DNA of 64,000 bases, taken from assembly GCA_023053685.1 (NCBI GenBank), contig JALIGW010000016.1, positions 9,065,001 through 9,129,000 on the forward strand, read 5' to 3'. Positions 58,326-64,000 of this stretch are shown one piece after another. Below the pieces are notes generated by a model. That model searched no databases. It was not told where the DNA came from and worked only from the letters and a program-made list of their open reading frames with translations. The DNA comes from Diadophis punctatus similis (taxonomy: Eukaryota > Chordata > Lepidosauria > Squamata > Dipsadidae). Position numbers and translations under genes: made by a program. Every line of letters begins with the position of its first letter. Position 1 is the first letter of the stretch.

Positions 58326-58960
58326 GGGGGGGGCGTAGTGGAGCGATGCTGCGGGCCCCCGCATGTGACCCCAGGGAATATGCGTGGTCCCTCTCGATAG
58401 ATTCCCCCAGAAGGGAGTGTTTTCCCAGTTGCACGCTGGTCTGAGCCTGAAAGAGAAGGCAGCCAGGAGGTGCAGTGCGGCTGTGTGGGTTCTTGTTGTT
58501 CTTGGTGGGCATGGATGGTGTGGCGAACCTGCTGCTGGACAAGGAGGAGCATCCTGTGCAGCTGGGCGAAAGCTTTGAATGGCACCCTAAAGCCTCCTTC
58601 CACACCATTTGCTGTGAGTTCCCGGCAGAGGCGGCGCTTATGGGCCTGGCCAGTGACCCCAAAACATCAGCTTGATTAAGCTGGCCTGGCCCCGTGTCAA
58701 AGGAAGGCCCTAACCACGGTAGACTATGCCTGCCTAACCGAAAACAGGCTCCACTGAGTTCAGTGTGATTTACTCCCAGGTAAGTGGGTAGAGCAGCCTT
58801 CCCCAGCCAATAGTTTGCTTGCAGCTTATAATAAGTAAAATAATAAATATTAACACTAAAATTCCATTGGGGCCCAGATCGGAGAGTTGGGGGGGGCGTG
58901 AAATGTTTACGTCTTCCTAGGGGCTGGGGCTAATAAAAATAATTGAGAAGCACTGTATTA
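58326..58960 (+). pseudogene. Inserted GC-rich segment with an EAF1/EAF2-like N-terminus
   Basis: Absent from the gene 3 unit. From 58511 it reads [20 protein letters not shown] then [13 protein letters not shown], resembling the conserved N-terminus of ELL-associated factors (LLDREEH..LGESFE..P..SFHTI..DF). Similarity stops after about 37 codons and the frame ends at 58675. It looks like a copied first exon or a decayed retrocopy rather than a working gene. The distal part (58745-58790, ATTTACTCCCAGGTAAGTGG) is a dispersed repeat phrase, and the right edge AATTGAGAAGCACTG resembles a hAT end, so a transposon may have carried it. Confidence 0.5.
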
Positions 58961-59013
58961 AGGTAAGATAATAGACCAGAGACAAGATAAGAGACAAGAG
59001 ACAAGATGATAAA

Positions 59014-59227
59014 TTAAGTTAAGTTAAGTTAAGTTAAGTTAAGTTAAGTTAAGTTAAGTTAAGTTAAGTTAAGTTAAGTTAAGTTAAGTTAAGTTAAGTT
59101 AAGTTAAGTTAAGTTAAGTTATATTAAGAGAAGAGAAGAGAAGAGAAGAGAAGAGAAGAGAAGAGAAGAGAAGAGAAGAGAAGAGAAGAGAAGAGAAGAG
59201 AAGAGAAGAGAAGAGAAGAGAAGAGAA
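59014..59227. repeat. (AAGTT)n-(AAGAG)n microsatellite at a LINE 3' end
   Basis: About 21 AAGTT then about 20 AAGAG units, ending at AACCTTTATTGTCAC. Confidence 0.95.
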
Positions 59228-59590
59228 CCTTTATTGTCACTTTTTCTGTGAACATACTGGCACACATTAAAAAATGAAATTCTGATGCCTGCTCTCAAAA
59301 CAATATATATACCCATACCTATACATGCCCATACGTACTGTATACATATTGTATATATACATACAACACAGAGAGCATTTAGAATACATAACAGACAAAA
59401 GAGTCTTGAGAGTTCAAAAGAGAGTTGAGAGTTCTATAGGATATAAAGCTATTACAGGATCTAGTTGTTCTGCTTCGGATACTGTGACGTCTCTTCCCAG
59501 AAGGTAATAAAGAAAACTGGTCATGGAGAGGATGTGTAGCATCCCAGACAATACTGAGAACACTGGTCAAGCAGCGCTTACATGCTATGT
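59228..59590 (-). mobile_element. L2/CR1-superfamily LINE 3' end (paralogue of 39786-40166)
   Basis: Same VWDATHPLHDQFSLLPSGKR block on the minus strand. Confidence 0.7.
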
Positions 59591-59938
59591 CAGGGGTGTC
59601 AAACTTAAGGCCAGGGGGCCAGATCCAGCCCACGGGGTGCTTAGATTTGGCCCACAGGGCCACCCTGGAAACAGCAAAGGACTGGCCTGCAGTGCCTCTG
59701 ACAGTGAAAACAGAGTTGGCAGGTGGCCCTCCCAAGCTCTGTTTTCACTGGCAGAGGGTTTCAGGAAGCTGTTGCAGCTGAAAGCAGAGCTTGGGAGCCT
59801 GTTTTCTCTGGCAGAGCACTCGGGTCACCACAAGTGATGCTGAACTAGCCACGGCCACCCTGGCCATGCCACCCCGGCCCCCCAAGATCAAACACAATCC
59901 TGATGTGACCCTCAATGAAATTGAGTATGACAGCCCTG
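59591..59938. mobile_element. hAT-type element, intact ends
   Basis: CAGGGGTGTCAAACTTAA...GAGTATGACAGCCCTG, perfect duplication TGCTATGT (59583-59590, 59939-59946). Confidence 0.85.
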
Positions 59939-59946
59939 TGCTATGT

Positions 59947-60081
59947 CCTGGAGAGAAGGAAGAGAACCTCTTTTCTGCCGTTCGCACCACTCTCTGCACA
60001 GCCTTCTTGTCTAAAACAGTAATACTTCGAAACCAATCAGTAATACAATAGGACACGATGCTTTCAATTGTGCCTCTATAG
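59947..60081 (-). mobile_element. LINE RT fragment, part 1 (split by solo LTR)
   Basis: Reads GTIESIVSYCITDWFRSI and AVQRVVRTAEKRFSS on the minus strand; paralogue of 40748-40890. Confidence 0.7.
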
Positions 60082-60776
60082 TGTTGTGTCCCAGCACAGC
60101 AACCCACAGAAAAAAACACACACAACTGTTTGCTACAAAAGCAATGGGGTCTTTTTTACTAATGAAGATGCTTAGTAAAAGTGCAGAAGTCCAGAAACAA
60201 ACATAAAGAGAGTCTCGGGGAATAAAGTTCCTTCGTCTCTTCGTGAGTTATTAGCCAAAGTTCAAATGTCCAAAACAAATACGCAATTAAGTCTTTCTTA
60301 TCTCTCACTCACTCGAGTTGGCTGGAATCCCAGAAATAAGCATTCCAGAAGCTGCTATTTCCAAACACAGGACTCAAAACAGGAACGCCGATGCAAAGGA
60401 CTCTGAAGTGCTCGCAGATCACAGGTGTTGCTTCCAGCACCAAGTGCTGAGTGCACCAGTCTTAAATAGCCTGAGGGCGTCGCCCATTAGCCCTCAGCTC
60501 TACCTGTGAGGAGACCTCCGGCTGTAGAGCCAATCCCGCCTGCTAGCTGCTCTGCAAGCCCTAGCATCCAGCAGAGGCTCCTCCTCCTCTGATGACTCAC
60601 TCTGCAACAGCTGAGAAGGTGCAGAAGGCCCTGGCTGGTCTTCCTCCTCTGGCACTGAGTCCTCATCGCTGTCAGACTCAGGTGCCAGGTACACAGGGTG
60701 ATAGTGCCGTGCCATGGTCAGCTCTAGGTCCTCCGGATCCTCAACCAGCTGCACGGGACGCGGGCAAGCCACAACA
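60082..60776 (-). mobile_element. Solo LTR
   Basis: TGTTGTG...CACAACA ends, duplications TATAG (60077-60081) and TAGAG (60777-60781). The gene 3 unit has CTCTATAGAAAGTGG uninterrupted. The minus orientation is favoured by CTATTTAAGAC and similarity of its start to the LTR at 14513. An acidic open frame (60500-60829) is internal. Confidence 0.78.
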
Positions 60777-60945
60777 TAGAGAAAGTGGGAAGGATAGGGG
60801 AAGGAAGATGTGCTCTTCTCATATGACACAGAAAATGCAGGCGCTCATGTGTCCGCTTCACCAGTGTTTCTCTGCTGAGTGACCAAGCTAACCTGTTTGT
60901 CAGGTGCACACCCCAAAACTTGAGAAGTATTAAGTATTTCTTATG
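60777..60945 (-). mobile_element. LINE RT fragment, part 2
   Basis: Reads HERLHFLCHMRRAHLPS on the minus strand; ends close to the exon 1 acceptor of gene 4. Confidence 0.7.
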
Positions 60946-60970
60946 TTGATCTACACAGAATTGTCTGATA

Positions 60971-63900
60971 ATGGACCCCCGCTTCAGCTCTGCAGTGTTC
61001 CTGATCCTTTCCTGCTGGCTTTGGAATGCAGAATGTCGAAGGTTTAACCAGATACTGAAAGTGCCAAATGGAGGAAAGGCTGGAAAATGGGGGGAAATAT
61101 CCATGTGTGGAAAAGGCTATGCAAATGGATTCTCCTTGAAGGTAAAAGTCTCCTGGTCTTACCCTGTTTAGACCTCATGAGGCTAAAGCACTCTCCCAGT
61201 CATCTCTCAAAAGTAGTCTTAACCCATTTTGGGGGCTGTTAAAACTTCCGTTAGGCTTGGGAAAGTGAAATCATGGAACTTGAGGTGATAGTACTAAAAA
61301 TGGGGAGGGAAGTTAAGGAAAAAAGAAGTTTTTGAGTGAAAGTCAGATGAAGCATCTTGCTACAAATATCTAGATCAGAGGTAGGCCTGATGGAAGCAGC
61401 TATGTTCCATTTATTCATTTTTTTGTACCTAATTCAGACGTAATGGCTGCAAGCAGTCTAAAGACTATTCAAGATGCCCTAATTTATTGAATGCTACTCA
61501 GCGCTATCTTATTAATTGTCAGAGTGTGCACAGTGTGACTACTATTTTGAGACAACCCAGGAGCAAAATACAGAAAACAGAGGTTTGTCTTACAAACAGT
61601 GGTTTATATACAAGACTTCTATATACATACATACACGTGGTAGGCACGTACGTAAAAAATAATCAATCTTTACTTCTACACAGAAGTATTTCATCGTATT
61701 TTAAACAAAAGAAAATCACCTCAGATCATGGCTTGGTATTGGGCAGATGGGAAAGGGCATTAAAAATGCCTGGCAATTTCCTTGCCTCCCCTTCTCCCCA
61801 AAAGAGACCCCAATTCCTAGTTACATTGAAGTATGGATGTCTACGGAGATTCTCAGTCATCCAAGTCATGGTTGTCCCAAAGGTGCTTTTTTCAAGAGGC
61901 AACTGGACTTTCTGGTTATTCTTTGAAGACGTTTCACTTCTCATCCAGAAAGCTTCTTCAGCTTCTTCAGAGAAGCGAAATGCTTCAAAGAAAAACCAGA
62001 AAGTCCAGTTGCCTCTTGAAAAAAGCACCGTTGGGAGATTGACGTATGAAGTAATCCAATTCAGATATGATGCTTCATTGCAGGTTTGGGGCCTCCAACT
62101 CCCTGCTTCAAAGAAATAGTGTGGGGTTGGGTATGTCTTGACAAGTCAGTAGAAAGTTTAGTTTCTCCCACTGAGTTTGCTTACAAAGGTCCTGTTAAAT
62201 TCGAGACCACAGAATCAGTTTCATCATAAAGATAGTCCTTAATGTACGACTGGTCGTTTAGTGCACAGTCAAAGTTATGAGGGATCTCAAAAAATCTCAT
62301 TAGGTGAATCCAGGTTTTGCTTTGAAACTTGGATCCCTGGTGATCACATGACCACATTTATGGCCATTTGGAGCATCTTGCCATCACGTGATCTTGCTTT
62401 GCAACATTTTTTCCAGAAATTGGCCTTTATTTTCAATTTCCAGAAAAAAATGCCCCAGATTGAAGAGTTGTTTTGCTTAATGGCTGCAGCAATTTTGCAG
62501 AATGCTGCAAAAGAGGTAATAAAATCAGGTGCAGTCATGTGATGACCTGCTTAATGACCAACTTAAAACCAATAGCAAGCTCAATTTATTTATTTATGTA
62601 TTTATTAATGAGACTTATATACCACCTCACAGTGCAAGCACTATCTAAGCGGTTTACACCAGTAAGCAATGTTGCCCCCAACAATCTGGGTCCTCATTTT
62701 ACCTACCTCGGAAGGATGGAAGGATTACAGTCAGTTGAGGATTACATGCGGTCTTGTTTTTTTCTTTTTACTTTTGCATTAGGTTCAGCAACCTCAAGGT
62801 AAATTTATAGATGACTTAGCTCTTACTGGCATCCGTATTCACTGTGAAAACGGTTATACTCAAGAGTCTTCTACTGCAGAGTGAGTATCTTTCGGCTTGG
62901 ACTCTGTTTCACTTTGTAGGGTTGGCAGAAATATGTTATGCTCAGGGGTGGGTTCTAACTTACCTCGCCACCAGTTTGCTTCCTCCTGCACCATGAAAAC
63001 ATGGCTTCTATAGATGCGCAGAAGCAAACAAGAGCTTCTGCGCATGCACAGAAGCCAAAAACAAGATGGTGGCGCCTATGGCATCGCCTTGAGAGCCGGT
63101 TTGGGGGCCTGGCCCGCCGGCAATCGCTCCCGGTTAGGCGAGCGAGGGGAAATTCCCGCTACCAGTTCTATAGAACCGGTCCAAACCGTGAGCAATCCAC
63201 CTCTGGTTATGCTACATGAACTGATGTGAGAAAAATGGGATATTTTTTAGTCATTGCAGTTTTTCGTCTGTGCTGATAATATGAATCCAAAGAAAATAAG
63301 ACAAAAAAAGCAAGAATCACCGCCTTCATCAACCTCCAATGTTAAACTGCTTGTCAGAAATGAAGCTGAATTTCAGGAGCAAAAAGGCCACCGAATTTGT
63401 TCCTGGTCCACAAGAACAGCTAGTTACACAGAAAGTTAAGCTGCAGATTTATTTATGTGCAATCATACATGTGAAATCATACAGTGTTGCAGGACACTAA
63501 ATGTTTTATGCAGTTTTACGTTATTATGCATAAAACTTCAGTATGATATACGATAAACGCTTGAGGGAGCTAGATATGTCTAGCCTAATGAAGAGAAGGA
63601 TTAGGGGACACATAATAAATGTCTTCCAGTATTGAGGGGTGGTCACAGAAAAGAGGGGATTGACTTATTCTCCAAAGCATCACAGGGCAGGACAATGGGT
63701 GGAAGCTTGTTAAAGAAATATCCAACTTAGAACTAAGGAGAAATGTTCTGGTTGTGAGAACAATTAATCAATGGAATAGCTTGCCTGCCAGAGTTGTCCA
63801 TCACTGGATGATGAAAAATAGACTGGATAACCATTTGAGTGGTATAAAGTTCTTGTTTTTGAGCACGAGGGTGGGGGGTTGGACTAGAAGCTCTCTGAGG

Positions 63901-64000
63901 CCCCTTCTATGTTTTTTCTGAATATTGTATTTTCTGAATATTGTATTTCCTTACAGGGTTGTTTTTTCTGAATATTGTATTTCCTTACAGTGTTGGACGT
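60971..64000 (+). CDS. VMO1: VMO1-like gene 4 (5' part; exon 3 runs off the window)
   Basis: Exon 1 60971-61141 (TTGAAG|GTAAAA), exon 2 62783-62880 (TGCATTAG|GTTC, GCAGA|GTGAGT), and exon 3 starting at 63991 (CCTTACAG|TGTTGG), all in the phase of gene 3 (171+98 nt). Signal peptide and the next residue (1-23) are identical to gene 3 at the DNA level, but the mature part differs at 10 of 34 residues in exon 1 and 10 residues in exon 2. Motifs: PNGGKAGKWGEISMC, GYANGFSLK, IDDLALTGIRIHC. Shares the AEC cysteine at the signal border. A second acceptor 34 bp upstream (AG 63955-63956) would shift the frame. No lesion is seen, so I call it a likely functional gene whose 3' end must be checked outside the window. 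Confidence 0.88.
61879..62031. mobile_element. Penelope-type terminal inverted hairpin in gene 4 intron 1
   Basis: Paralogue of 42722-42876; arms AAGAGGCAACTGGACTTT and AAAGTCCAGTTGCCTCTT. Confidence 0.7.
62232..62578. repeat. MITE-like repeat upstream of exon 2, gene 4
   Basis: Paralogue of 43333-43712; its end (CAGTTGAGGATTAC) is displaced to ~62745 by a SINE. Confidence 0.5.
62584..62727 (-). mobile_element. Truncated tRNA-derived SINE, gene 4 intron 1
   Basis: ACTTATATACCACCTCACAG...CTCGGAAGGATGGAAGG; the tRNA head is missing. Absent from gene 3, where GCTCAATTACAGTC is continuous. Confidence 0.78.
62943..63205. mobile_element. hAT-type MITE in gene 4 intron 2
   Basis: CAGGGGTGGGTTC...GCAATCCACCTCTG with perfect GTTATGCT duplications (62935-62942, 63206-63213). 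Shared with gene 3, so it predates the duplication. Confidence 0.85.
63545..63935 (+). mobile_element. CR1 3' end abutting exon 3 of gene 4
   Basis: Paralogue of 44760-45135 (AAGAGAAGGATTAGGGGACA; GGGTTGGACTAGAAGCTCTC). The TTCTGAATATTGTATTTCC tail is repeated before exon 3. Confidence 0.65.

Noticed and set aside
60500..60829. Acidic protein on the minus strand
   Set aside because: Inside the solo LTR 60082-60776; no homologous gene recognised.

Overview
This is a squamate reptile nuclear window, most likely from an advanced snake. The inference rests on repeat content: CR1/L3 LINEs, L2-type LINEs, a Penelope-like element with a GIY-YIG domain, Sauria/Squam-type tRNA SINEs, many short hAT elements with 8-bp target-site duplications (TSDs), and pentanucleotide microsatellites at LINE 3' ends. 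No species can be named from the sequence.

The only host genes I can support are a same-strand tandem cluster of secreted vitelline-membrane-outer-layer-protein-1-like (VMO1-like, VMO-I fold) genes. Gene 1 (3916-5837), gene 2 (18402-24864) and gene 3 (41069-45458) are complete three-exon genes coding 189, 188 and 190 residues. Gene 4 (60971 to beyond the window end) has exons 1 and 2 and the first bases of exon 3. A fifth locus is a broken exon-2 copy (47137-47229). All have a signal peptide, phase-0 then phase-2 introns, and the threefold D-D-T-A-x-N type repeat of the family. A conserved segment upstream of genes 1, 3 and 4 (near 2336, 38146 and 57796) has a TTTAAA box followed 49-50 bp later by a GTAAGT donor. 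It may be a shared promoter and short noncoding first exon.

Layout: 0-0.9 kb Ty3/Gypsy remnant; 0.9-6 kb gene 1 unit; 6.3-18 kb repeat-rich spacer with LINEs and solo LTRs; 18.4-25 kb gene 2; 25-41 kb spacer; 41-45.5 kb gene 3; 46.95 kb to the end is a second copy of about 22.5-45.7 kb. That tandem duplication began inside intron 1 of gene 2, so it created the orphan exon 2 and gene 4, the sister of gene 3. Comparing the copies gives empty and filled sites for about a dozen later insertions.

The most notable result is that genes 3 and 4 share an identical signal-peptide sequence and nearly identical introns (6 differences in about 231 bp of intron 1), but differ at 31 of 200 bases in the mature part of exon 1 plus exon 2. 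By hand count 30 of these fall in codons that change the amino acid and 1 is synonymous. This exon-focused divergence resembles the accelerated evolution known for venom toxins and other secreted proteins, and is the best candidate here for something undescribed.
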